Source: Krasilnikovozyma curviuscula
Taxonomy: Eukaryota; Basidiomycota; Tremellomycetes; Cystofilobasidiales; Mrakiaceae
DNA: 64,000 nucleotides
Assembly (NCBI GenBank): GCA_014825775.1
Contig: MVAQ01000013.1
Span: 1 to 64,000, forward strand
Direction of reading: 5' to 3'
A model generated the notes under the pieces. It made no database searches. It was not told where the DNA came from and worked only from the letters and a program-made list of their open reading frames with translations. Positions 25,971 through 36,573 of this stretch are shown here, in pieces. The stretch's first letter is position 1, and the number at the start of each line of letters is the position of its first letter. The translations under genes and the position numbers were made by a program.

Positions 25971-27980
25971 TTAGTTACCGTCCTCCTCATCCTCGTCGTC
26001 ACAGTCCTCGAAATCCTCAGTGTCCACCGCTGCGGATGCAGATGCGGATGGGGCTGCGCTGCTGGAGGCAGAGGCGACGATGGAGGATGGTGCAGCGGAG
26101 GAGGCGATAGCTGATGAGCTCGCCGCCGACGATGAGGAGGAGGAGAAGGCGGAAGATGACACTGCTGAGGAAGCCGAGGAGGAAGATGGTACCGCTGAAG
26201 AAGAAGCAGAAGATGTCATGGTGATGGTTTCTTCAGAAATTGAGTTGACAAATGAAGGCACGTCAGTAACACGGTAACGCTCAAGGAGTTTAAAGATAAA
26301 ACTGAAGTGGGAGGGAATACTCACGAGTACTCGTCTCAGTTACGGAAACAGTGAGCACACCCGAGTCGTTGGTAGGAACCGAAGCAGATGCGGACGCAAC
26401 TGAAGTTGGGACAGCTGAGGACGCGGCCACGGACGAAGACGAGACACCGCCTGTCGCGAACGCCGGTCTCACAACACCCCCAGATGCAGAGGCAAGGAAG
26501 GAGGACGCGGACGCGGACGCGGCAGACGCATAGGCAGAGGCTGCGGCTGACGCGAAACCAGATGGGAGAGCGGAGGAGGAGAAGATGGCGCTGCTCGCCG
26601 CGGCGGGGATGATGATCGACGACGAAGGTGACGCAGAGCCGTAAGAGAAGGTGTTGTTACCGGACTGGAAAGTGAGGTTGCCGTACGGCGTGTAGCCCGA
26701 TGGCGAGGCAGAGGAGGAGGCGTTGGCAGCGACGGCGGATGGGAGAGCGGTTTGAATCGGTGGGAGGACACCGAAGACAGTAGTAGTCGCTGGAAGGGTG
26801 GAGAGGTCGATGGACGAGGAGGCAACGACAACGGCAGGGGTAGCGACAGCGCCGGATGCACTCGTGGTTGACGCTGCAGAGTCGGTAACAGCAGAGCTGG
26901 TGGTTCCTGCAGCAGCAGAAGCTACGGCTGGATCAGCAACAGCGACAGATGAAGACGATGCTGGGTCGACAACAGATGCAGACACGCTGGCGGTGACTGG
27001 TGTCGCAACAGCTGGCACAGCGACCGTTGTTGACGTAGTTGCAGCGGTGTCGGTGTTCTGGGTTGCAGTGATAGCAAAAACGGAAGTTGTCGTCGTCGTT
27101 TCTGCGTTGGCGCCGTGGGCGATCTGAGACGCGATGCTATTGCCGGCGTAAGACACGGTCGTTGTCGCTGAGATGACGGCGGTGGGCGCGACTGTGGTGA
27201 CTCCGACACCAGGTAGAGAGTAGACGAATCTAGAGGGTTGGAATGAGAACGCACCAGAGTCAGTTCTCCAGTTATTCTTACGGTGATGCAGAATGAAAAC
27301 GGAAGATTGATTACTCACGTTGGAAGGGCAGCAACGGCATTCACAGAAGACGACGCAGAGGCGGTGGTGGTTGGAGCAGCAGCAGATGCAGATGCTGATG
27401 AAGCTGAGAAAGAGGGTGATGCGGTAGCAGTGCCATCGATTCCAGTCGAGACAACATATTCCCATGTTCCATCAGACATCTGATACACACAAAAAGAAGA
27501 ACAAAAAAAAACACCAGACAAAACTGAGCCTACGTTTCTTTTAGAATGAAGAAAAAAAACGCGAGGACTTACCTGACTTGGAACGAGCGCCATGTCGAGC
27601 CAAATTGTGGGCATGGACGTCGCGGTCGTAGTGACGCTGGTGGTGGTAGCAGTGACATAGACAGTTTCATAGGCCGTAGTTGTTGTTGCTGATACTGACA
27701 CCGAGACGGAGACGGAGGGCTCGTTGTCGACGACGGAGGAACTGGCGGCTGAAGAGGCGACGGAGAGGGAGGCTGAAGATGATGCAACCGATGCAGCGAC
27801 ACTTGCAGCAGAGGATGAGGAGGCAGAGTTGGTGTTGTTGGAGGCAGAGATGTCGATAGAACCGATTCGTCTCAGAAGCACTGCGCTGCCTAAGTCGGCA
27901 CGACGAAGTGGGTGGGCTGCGACCATGGAGGTGGAAGCTGAGAGGGCCGCTAGGGCGAGGGTGAAGGTCGAGAAAGTCAT
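25971..27980 (-). CDS. Secreted Ser/Ala/Thr-rich surface-type protein
   Basis: The start at 27980 (MTFSTFTLALAALSAS) is a clear signal peptide, followed by HPLRRAD with a possible Kex2 dibasic site. The remainder is extreme low complexity: long runs of Ser, Ala, Thr and Val, suited to dense O-mannosylation. A few ordered-looking patches interrupt it, such as YETVYVTATTTS, WEYVVSTGIDG and GYTPYGNLTFQSGNNTF. Introns lie near 27470-27575 and 27235-27315. The last junction (26260-26340) is uncertain: the good donor gtgagt puts the next exon out of frame, whereas the downstream Ser-rich frame needs another donor such as gtaact. That frame ends in an acidic tail (DEDEEDGN), not a GPI-anchor signal. 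Role unknown; cell wall or extracellular matrix is a guess. Confidence 0.7.
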
Positions 27981-29086
27981 TTTGGTTGAGATCTTAAGTA
28001 GGTAGTGGCTTTGGGGTTGAGGGCCTGGTTGGATCTAAAAACGCGACTGGGAAGTATGGACGGATGGGTTGGGAATGAAAGTGGGTCTCTGTCAAAGAGA
28101 AGTGGTACAGTCGTAGGACTTGTAGGGGTGTGTGTTGATCAAAACCTGTTTGAGGGAGAGAGAGAGAAGAGCAGCCTGGCTTTTCTTTTTCCAAAGGAAT
28201 GTGGTTAGGAGAAAAATGAGGGATCCTGGAAAACGGTCGTGCGCCTTGCGATATTTATACAAGGTTTTCTGTTACTGCGCCCAGCAAGCAGGGGCTCTTG
28301 CTGCATATAGTGGGACATCAAGATGGCATGCTGTACCAAGTACACTTGGTCGTCATACCTCCTTCCATATCCATTCCCTTGCCAGAAGTCTGTCGCGACC
28401 GCAAAGGGAGGCGACCCGCCATCTCGCGGCGCCCACGAGGCAATGGATCCCTCCAGCAGACGAGCCTCTTCCCAAACCGTCTCGGATTAATTTTTTCCGA
28501 TCAGATGCAACCTTAAGAAGAGAAAGCTCCAGGGTCTATCGTTCCATCGCCAGCTGTAGAGGGGTCCTGAACGAGAGGAGGATCAATTTTCATCGACCGC
28601 CAGAAATCCAGAAAAAGACGCGTCGCGCGAAAACAAAATAGCAGCGCCCTCACAGCGAGCGTGCCTCTCACTCGACATTGCCCTCTGGCTACCTGTGAGG
28701 GATGTCATACGAATGACCTCGGAGTCTTCTCATTATCTTGCTGGAGAAAAACGTATGCAAATGTTATCCTCTCGCTCGAACTGCCTGCCCTCTTTCCTAA
28801 TGGGTAACGTTGAAAAAATTGATGCAATCACAGCAAACCATAGGTTTTCTCTCTATTCTGCGCCAGAATGCTGGCTCCCACCTGCTTGGCTACCTTACTC
28901 ACTACTGCACACGTTCTCCCGTCGTTCTCTTGGCTTTGTTTTTGGTTCTTCCCCACTCGAGAAAAAAAAAAGTGTCATCACATGATTGCGCAACTGAAAA
29001 GTCGTGCTGGCTGCCCCCTTCCCCCCTGGAAAAAGGTAGCAGTGACCTCCAACCAACACGGTCAGACATAACTACCAGCAAAGACA
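27981..29086. other. Long divergent intergenic region
   Basis: This 1.1 kb separates the divergent starts of the Ser-rich secreted protein and the DUF3602 gene. There are open frames of up to 169 codons (28132-28641, plus) but no domain-like sequence. AGATAA-type motifs occur on the minus strand (ttatct at 28734-28739). It presumably holds two promoters. Confidence 0.45.
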
Positions 29087-30803
29087 ATGGCAACAGCAGC
29101 AGCTCCCCCCTCTCGACGGGATGGCAACAACACCAACGGCACGTTTTTCAGCAAGCTGCAGCGGGCGCTCAGTCGAGAGTCGAGTCCTGGGACGACGACC
29201 GGTGGGGGAAGGAGGATGAGCTCGACGTCCAAGGCATCAGGTCGGTTCAGGTTTTCTTTGGGTGCCTTTTTGTTTTGTTTTCTTCTTTCCCCCTCTGTTG
29301 GCCCAGTCAGGCGGAGGAGGAGGGGGGCTTGTCAATGTGGCGTCATCGAACATCCTCTTGATTTGCGTGCGATAAGGTGTACTTGTTCACACCCACCCTT
29401 TTTTTTCCCTAAAAATCTATTCGTGAAAAACTATGCCTGACTTGCTGGCTCCAACAGAACGATCCACCTCGAGAGGAAGAGAGCCTTTGGTGAGTATCTT
29501 TGGTTTTCCTTCCCTCGACAGAAGAACGAGCGAAAACTGAATGGAAACTGATCTTCACCCCCTTCTACGTACAAAGATCTCTACGGGAAGAGGAGGAGCT
29601 GGAAATATCAGATCGGTGTCGAGAGATGCAGTCAGAGTGAGTCTGGGCACATTCATTATCTACCTCCATCGAAGCAACTGACGCCAGGAAATCCTTATCT
29701 CTATTTTCTCGCATGTTTGGTGTTTTTTTCTCCTCCATCCCTTTCTACCCAACCCTTTCGTATGCCTTCCATCCTCAGGGAATCGACGATGGAGTGACGA
29801 CTTCTGTCGAACGAGGTCGGGGCATTCGTGACCCATCCAACGAGCGAACGACGCATTCGGGACGAGGCGGCTCTGGCAACATTCGTTCTCCCTCTCGTGA
29901 CCCAGCAGAGCACAAGAAGGTGCTCGATGAAGAGGCTTTGGAGGCTCAGATGGTCAGGGAGAGGAGGAAGGCTGAAGAAGGCGCCGTTGTGAGTATTCTT
30001 TCCATTCTTTTGTGCTGCTTGGTTTCTCAGTGTTGATTTACAAGCGCTGACGTTTTGTACGGGCCATTCCCTCCGAATGTAGCATTCCACTGGTCGTGGT
30101 GGAAGTGGAAATATGAGCGGATCGAGATCTCGTTCTCGTTCAAGAGCCAGAAACGAACCTTCAACCGTCGTACGTTCTCTCCCCGTTCAGTTCAACTCCG
30201 CACCGCGGTCTCATCACACGGTCCCCTTCTCTTTCTCCTAAACTCTACTGACACCACCTCATTCTCCTTTTCAACTATCCTGCGGGGGATTTCTCATTTG
30301 TCCATTCAGCACGCTGGAAGAAACCATTTCGACAGCTCCACTGAGGGATCCGACGCTGCTGCAAAGATGAAGGCCATGGACGAGGAAGACGAGGCCGTCG
30401 CTGCTGATTACCACAAAAAGCATCCCAACGATGCTTATGGAACTGGCATCGGTTTGTTCTCATCTCACTTCTACACAACACTCTTGGCGCTCAAAACTCT
30501 AACCTTTCTTCTGCTTCTTTTTTTTTCCTTGGGTTAAAACCTACAGGAGGCGCTGGCAACGTCGCCCACGGTCTCGGAAACCTCACTCTCGAAGAGCACT
30601 CGCGTACGTCCTCCCCACACCATGCTTACTCTACGGGTCGAGGCGGTGCGGGCAACATCTCTCGCGACGACAGCCAAGAACGAGGTCGAAAACCTACCGC
30701 TGCTTCGAACGGTGAGCATTTTGGACCGCTCGATTCGATCAAGAATATCATCAGGAACGCGAGTAGAACTAGGAGCCAGAGTAGGGATGCGGCCAAGGAG
30801 TAA
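29087..30803 (+). CDS. DUF3602 / Par32(Amu1)-like GRGGAGN-repeat protein
   Basis: ATG 29087 starts MATAAAPPSRRDGNNTNGTF. The protein is basic, Ser/Arg/Gly-rich and probably disordered. It carries four full copies of a short motif: STGRGGAGNIRS (about 29580-29615), HSGRGGSGNIRS (about 29855-29890), STGRGGSGNMSG (about 30085-30120) and STGRGGAGNISR (about 30630-30665), plus a partial IGGAGNVAHG near 30545. That repeat defines the fungal DUF3602 family, whose known member is yeast Par32/Amu1, a TORC1/Npr1-linked phosphoprotein that inhibits Mep ammonium transporters. The model has about eight exons; three begin at or next to a motif. It ends SQSRDAAKE. The next gene downstream on the same strand is a Mep-type ammonium transporter. 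Family call is good; the transporter-regulator role is inferred. Confidence 0.82.
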
Positions 30804-31887
30804 ATTGAACGGGCACGAACATCCGTTCGTGATGTAAACAAAACTTTTTTCTTCTCAATGTCGATGCCTCTTGTTCTTTTCTTTCCTTACTTGCTTCCTT
30901 ACTTCTACTTCCTTTCCTATCATAATTATTATAAACGGTTTCTCTGCTCAACTCCAAAGTTACCCTTAGCTTTTTTTTTTTTTAATAATATGATCTTCAA
31001 CGATGTGATTTTTCTTAGCCAGGTGTCTGTCGCCCATCGCCATCTCTTATCTCTGAAAGACATACTGAGCAGCGTGGACACACCTAAAGCACGCCATATC
31101 CGCCTCAAAGGAGAGTTTACTGTGCCTGCTGTACGAGAGGGGAGAGTTGCCAATCGGGGGGGTGTCTCAAGTGATATTTATTCAGCGGCCCGTCACAAAA
31201 ATACAGGTTGCGGACGGGAACCGACAGGCGCAAAAACTTTGTCGCTAAGCCACTTTGAATGAAAATTACCTAACATGTCTAGCAACGTTGTTATCTTTGA
31301 AGAAAGCGCATGGGATAAGGTGCTCAAGCCCTCGTCCGAAAACACTCGGCGCGATGGTGATGATCTTTGTATCCACGTCCAAGAGCGCTTGTTAATGAAT
31401 GTCGTGAGACATCGAAGACTTTATTTTGATATGTTTCTCTTGTCGCTATCGTTCACCAATCAGAGATTGATGTTGAGATAGGTGTCGTTTGATAGAGGGT
31501 GAGGCCTTCATTCGGGCGCCCTTGAATTCCCAATGGCTAGTCGTCGCTTACACAAGATAACAACATCGAGCGAAAACACCGTTTACGTTCATCTGAGAGC
31601 GGCGAGGGTCCCGCCACAACCTGCTGCTCAGTCGAATCTACCTTACTGAGAGTTTCGTCAGACCTGGAGCTGTGCTCCAGGCAGACAGACACATACCCAG
31701 CTTCTCGCTACGTCTTGGTGCAATTTTTTGTGTTGAGCAAGAAAATTGTGGCGGATAAGAGAACTTGCTTGCGGCGATCATTCGAGATCGAGTGAAAAAA
31801 AAATCCCCTCCTTCCCACCTCTGCCTTTCAACCAACACCAACCCCCTCCTCAAGTTCATCCCGCCAAGTTCACTTGTCGATCCAGCA
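30804..31887 (+). promoter_or_regulatory. Ammonium transporter upstream region with GATA motifs
   Basis: About 1.08 kb lies between the DUF3602 stop and the transporter start. GATA-factor core motifs occur on both strands: CTTATC at 31046, TTATCT at 31291, GATAAG at 31314, AGATAA at 31555 and GATAAG at 31754, the last 134 bp before the ATG. GATA factors (Gat1/Are1/Nit2 type) activate fungal nitrogen-scavenging genes. A 6-mer recurs by chance, so the cluster is suggestive only. No gene is otherwise seen here. Confidence 0.4.
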
Positions 31888-34574
31888 ATGGCTGCTGTCA
31901 ACATCGTACGTCGCGCCATATATATATATATATCTCTCTCGCAAAAGGGTTTGCTGAAGCTGACGGGACTTGTTTTTCTCTGGGGCTTTTTCCCACTTCT
32001 CTCGATGGCTTGTTTTTTGTCTGATGGCTTTTGTTTTGTAATGATGTTGAACACATCAGTCCTTCACTACGTGAGTGCCCTGCCCTCTTGTTAGTAGTGG
32101 GTCGTGTTAGTTTGCTTTGCTGATACCAATCGCCGTTCCCCCTTTCCTCGAATCATTTTTGTCCTGGTCGCCTGCATCTCTGCCGTACATCGTTCGCCTA
32201 CCCAGTGATGGAAACATCATCTCCAGTTTCACAGATGATACTGGCGCTCCTTACATCTAGTAAGTTTCTCCATTCAGTCTTTTAACGTTCTTGCTTTGAC
32301 TCAGCGAGCGAGTACCAAGAGATTTTGGCCAAATATGGAAAGGGACAAACAAGTGAAACTGACTTCCCATTCGCCTTCCCTCTTCTCTCTTCTAGCAACT
32401 TGGGAGATATGGCCTGGGTTTTGGCTTCCACTGCGTGAGTAGTTGCCTTATCAATTCGTCTGTCAATGAACGGATTTGGGTGCTGAGACAATTTTTGCGC
32501 GCCGCGTTTTGTTTTGTTTTTGTTGAATCAGTCTCGTCTGGATCATGTTCGTACCACATCACGCACATATCTCAGCCCCTTTTGAACCTTCCTGACATTC
32601 GTTTCGATCGAACTGACTCGGAACTCCAGGATTCCCGGTGTCGGTAAGTTTGTCGCCCGCTCATTTAATCTGCGGCGGCCCTCCTCCGTGAAACTCACCA
32701 GCGCTCTCTTCTTTCCTTCAGGCTTCTTCTACTCCGGTCTCTTGAGACGCAAGAATGCCCTCTCGATGATCTACCTCTCGATGGCTGTCCTCGCTGTCAT
32801 TTCGTTCCAGTGGTTCTTCTGGGGTTATTCCCTTGCCTTTTCGGACACTGCCACCAACGGTTTCATCGGTAACTTGAAGTACTTTGCCCTGAGAAATGTT
32901 CTCGATGCTCCTTCCATCGGTTCTACTCGTATCCCAGGTAAGCTCTTGTGACTGCGCGCTGTAGGGACAAGAACGAGCCAAGCTGACCTTGCTTCAATCT
33001 CTCCTTTGCTCTTGATTGGGATTTGTCCCTGATCGCTGATACATAGCCACCATGTTCATGATCTACCAGTGTATGTTCGCTGCCATCACCCCCGTCATTG
33101 CTATCGGTGGTCTGGCCGAGAGATCTAGACTCGGACCTGTCCTCGTCTTCGTCTTCGTCTGGGCCACGTTGGTGTACGACCCCATCGCCTGCTGGACCTG
33201 GAACTCGAACGGCTGGTCCTTCAAGATGGGAGGTCTTGATTTCGCTGGAGGAGGACCTGTAAGTCTCTGACGTCTCTGCGCTTTTATGTATTATCGAACA
33301 AGAAATATCTGACCCGATTGTCTTTCGCTTTATTCGCTAGGTCCACATGTCCTCTGGTACCGCCTCCCTCGCTATTGCTGCTTACCTCGGAAAGAGAAGG
33401 GGTTACGGTACTGAGAGACTTGCTTACAAGCCACACAACACCACCTACGTCGTCCTTGGTACGGTCCTCCTCTGGTTCGGTTGGTTCGGTTTCAATGGAG
33501 GATCCGCCCTCTCTGCCAACATGAGAGCCGTCTCTGCATGTATCGTCACCAACTTGGCTGCCTCCGTTGGTGGTATCACTTGGTTGTGCCTTGACTGGAG
33601 ACTTGAGAGAAAGTGGTCCGCCGTCGGCTTCTGCTCTGGTGCTATTGTCGGTCTCGTTGCCATCACCCCAGCTTCTGGATTTGTTGGTGCTCCAGCTTCT
33701 GTTGCCATTGGCTTCGTTGGTGTGAGTGAAATACTCTTTTGTAACAGTGGCACCGACAGCAACGGAGATTGACGACGCTTGTTGTTGCTTTTCCATAGGC
33801 CGTCGTTGCTAACTTCGCTACCAGATTGAAGTTCCTCTTGAGAATCGATGATGCTCTTGATGTCTTTGCTTCCCATGCCATCGGTGGTTTCGTCGGTGAG
33901 TCCCTCTAGCTTCATTTCTCCAACGACTTCAACAAAGCTGACATGCTGATTTTTCAATTGTTGATAGGTAACGTCATGACTGGTCTCTTCGCCCAGGCTT
34001 CTATTGCTTCCCTCGATGGTGCTACCGTCATTCCAGGTGGTTGGCTCAACCAGAACTACATTCAGTTGGGATACCAAATCGCTGATTCCGTCGCTGACAT
34101 TGCTTACTCGTGAGTATTTCTATCATCAAAATTTCTCCCTCTTACTGAATTCTTTTTTTTTTTTTTGCCGTAGCTACGTTATGACCACCATCATCTGCTG
34201 GATCATGCACTTCATCCCAGGTCTTTCGCTCAGATGTTCCGAGGAGACCGAGATTGTTGGTATCGATGATGCTGAAATGGGAGAGTTCGCCTAGTAAGTC
34301 TCAGGCAAATGTTTGCTTTTTCGTTACCAGCTCTGACCGTTTGTTTTACCTGGTCTCTTCCTCGCATTCTATAGCGACTACGTGGCGCTTGACCCAAGTA
34401 CGTGATCATCACTCTCAATCTGACCTAATGACAGTGACTGACATTCTCTTTCTCCCTCTTTCAACTTCTGCAGATGCCAGACTCACTCACGTCGAGTCTC
34501 TTGAGGAGGAGGTTGCTCCAACCAAGACTACTCCAGCCGAGTCCACCACTGAGGAGAAGCCAACTGTCGCTTAA
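31888..34574 (+). CDS. MEP2: Ammonium transporter, Mep2-like (Amt/Mep/Rh)
   Basis: This plasma-membrane ammonium permease has about 11 membrane segments. My 14-exon model is in frame throughout and gives 480 residues, normal for Mep proteins. Its start (MAAVNISFTTDG) is built from exons of 18, 11, 54, 39, 15 and 14 nt, then larger ones. Family motifs are clear: FFYSGLLRRKNALS, FMIYQCMFAAITP, LAERSRLGP, DFAGGGPVHMSSG, and FASHAIGGFVGN. Both pore histidines (in PVHMS and SHAIG) are present. Yeast Mep2 keeps the first His while Mep1 and Mep3 have Glu, so this is the Mep2 class, which also acts as a sensor for pseudohyphal growth. The cytosolic tail after GEFAYDYVALDP is short and acidic, with no evident Npr1-type basic phosphosite. 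The DUF3602 gene lies just upstream. Confidence 0.95.
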
Positions 34575-35455
34575 ATTCGACCACTCCCAAAAACCATGTT
34601 CTCTCATCAGAACACGCCAGTACCATCGTTTATTACAAGCTTACCACTAATTCAACCTCTTCGCCTAATTATTGAACCGCTCCTCATCGAATCCAAAAAA
34701 CTTTGACGACATGGTCTCTTTGCCTTTTCTTACACTCGAGCTTTGTATAAAGTCATGCAGTCGTCCCTCTTGCTCTGCTCTCTCCCCTTGTCTCGAAGAA
34801 ACAATACGTCCCACCTTGTATCCCTTCACAAAAAGTTGCGCCTTTGATTTTCAAAAGGGAAATAGATAGAGTTGTTATCTTCTCTTCTTTCTTTCCCTGT
34901 AGTTCCTTCGTCATAATTTCCTTGGGTATGCATGTTGATGCTCACTTACAGAAGGACCGATCGTTTGCAAGCGTCGAAGGCGGCACCGCCATACGTCACC
35001 CGCATGAAGCGCTGTATTTTTCCACCGCGCAAAATGTTCCGGGTCGTAGTTCCTCGAGGAAGTCCCAACAATACAGCGATGAGCATAAGAGCACAGTTTA
35101 TTCTTCCCTCGTTATCGTTGCTTTAGTTAAAAATATATACTCTGTAAGGTAAAAATCTGCGGTTCCCACGATAAGTGGCTGCAATCGAACCTAGGACCTC
35201 GTGTGCCGTCGACAGGCATCCTTTTCTGCCAGCTTTTCTTTGGGAACTTTCTTCGAACTCAGAGCTTAGTGAATTACATAAGTCTGTGTTGGGAGAACAA
35301 TACAGGATAGCAGGCCATCCTATCAGACACAAAAAGGCAGCCAAGAACGGCCGCTTTCGACCAAGTGTTGGGTGAGTTTTTCGTTTTTGACCTGGTTTCG
35401 AAATACCTCTGTTGACGAGAATAATTGTATCACTTCCATATTGTTTTTACTAGCC
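34575..35455. other. Intergenic with possible 5' leader exon
   Basis: About 880 bp between the ammonium transporter and the next plus-strand gene. A donor-like gtgagt at 35370 and an acceptor tag directly before the ATG at 35456 suggest a 5' UTR intron. The frame upstream of the donor (35175-35375) does not join in frame to the ATG. A T-loop-like string near 35181-35200 is discussed under rejected items. Confidence 0.4.
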
Positions 35456-36573
35456 ATGTTAGTGAGTGACTTGTCTGTGACTTCACCACTTCCAGAGGCA
35501 GGACCGTCAATGCCATTCACCTCCAACCCTTCAAGTTCTTCCAATGGGACTAATTCAAGCGGGTCCCTATCAACTGTGAACCAGTTGTCGCACGACATTT
35601 CAAGAAGGAGATCTCCTTCGACCAAAGGGAAAGGGAAGGAGCCGGAGAGCAGATCCCATTTGTGGTCGGTGGGAAAAGCAGAATGGGAGGAAGGCGCAGA
35701 CGGCAAGGTGAAAATATCTCAGGTTGAAAAAGAAGTTGATCCTTCAAGTAGTACACATGGGACGTTGGTGACCAAGGTGGTGGAGAAGAAGAAGGAGAGG
35801 AAGCTGGAGCAGAAACCACCACCGGCAGCGGCGCTGCCTGCTTTGTCCCCGTTCATCTCGAATCCCTTCTGGAGTCAGAAGATGAAACGCCCTTCGACTG
35901 GTAAAGTGAAAGACAAGAAGAAATCTGTTCCATCATCTGTTCCATCGATAGGTCAGTTTGGTTTGCTGCTTTCCCAGCAGGGTTCTCTCGATTGAACCGC
36001 CAACAGGACCTAAACTAACTCGACACCCCTTAATCCGTGGTACCAGCCGAATTCGACACAGTGTTTGGGCCCATATCAACAGCAGATCACGAAACGACGC
36101 CGATATTTTTCTTCCCACCGACTCCAGCTCAGGCCTTCCAAACGACGCTCCAAGCCGAGAGCGACTTCTACCGAATGAATGCGATTCAGCGACTGGCTGC
36201 TTCTTCTGACGTCGAGGTTATCCCGATTTTACCTGATGAAGAGCCTTGGGCTGGACCACAGATTCCAGATACTCTACTGCCATCGAAGCCGAGCTCCGAG
36301 TTGTCGAATTCCGCCGTGGGACAGAGCATCACAACAACAACAACAGGCGATTCATCGACAATCGTTGCTCCTACAGATGCTTCGGAATCGACGATACTTG
36401 CAGCTGACGGTGACGGTACCGTTGAGTCGTCTTCTGTCGAGGGGTCTGCAGGGAGCTTCGAGAAGAGGAAGCTGGAGCGGGAGAGGCTTAGGTCGGAGGA
36501 AAAGAAGAAGAAGAAAACCGTTGGATCCGAAATTAGTCTTTCAGGGATGCGAGGCATCAAAATCATCATGTAA
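35456..36573 (+). CDS. Uncharacterised low-complexity charged protein
   Basis: I do not recognise this protein. ATG 35456 (MLVSDLSVTSPLPEAG) directly follows a plausible acceptor. Exon 1 is Ser/Pro/Lys-rich (KVVEKKKERKLEQK; SPFISNPFWSQKMKRPS) and ends at a donor near 35951 (gtcagt). The intron ends at 36048 and joins in frame to AEFDTVFGPISTAD, the most ordered-looking part (FFFPPTPAQAFQTTLQAE, SDVEVIPILPDEEPWAG). A Ser/Thr-rich stretch follows, then a highly basic helix EKRKLERERLRSEEKKKKK and the end MRGIKIIM. The Lys/Arg-rich blocks suggest a nuclear or nucleic-acid-associated protein, but this is only composition. Coding is supported by a 500-base open frame and a clean in-frame intron. 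Confidence 0.6.

Noticed and set aside
26798..27127. Long plus-strand frame opposite the Ser-rich secreted protein
   Set aside because: Low-complexity Ser/Ala codons on the minus strand produce Glu/Ala-rich open frames on the other strand. No independent evidence of coding.
31638..32054. 138-codon minus-strand frame across the transporter start
   Set aside because: It overlaps the first exons and introns of the well-supported transporter on the other strand and has no motif.
35175..35235. tRNA-like string on the minus strand (a T-loop ggttcgatt after aggtcct)
   Set aside because: The acceptor and T stems do not pair, the anticodon loop lacks U33, and there is no D arm. At most a chance match or eroded tRNA.
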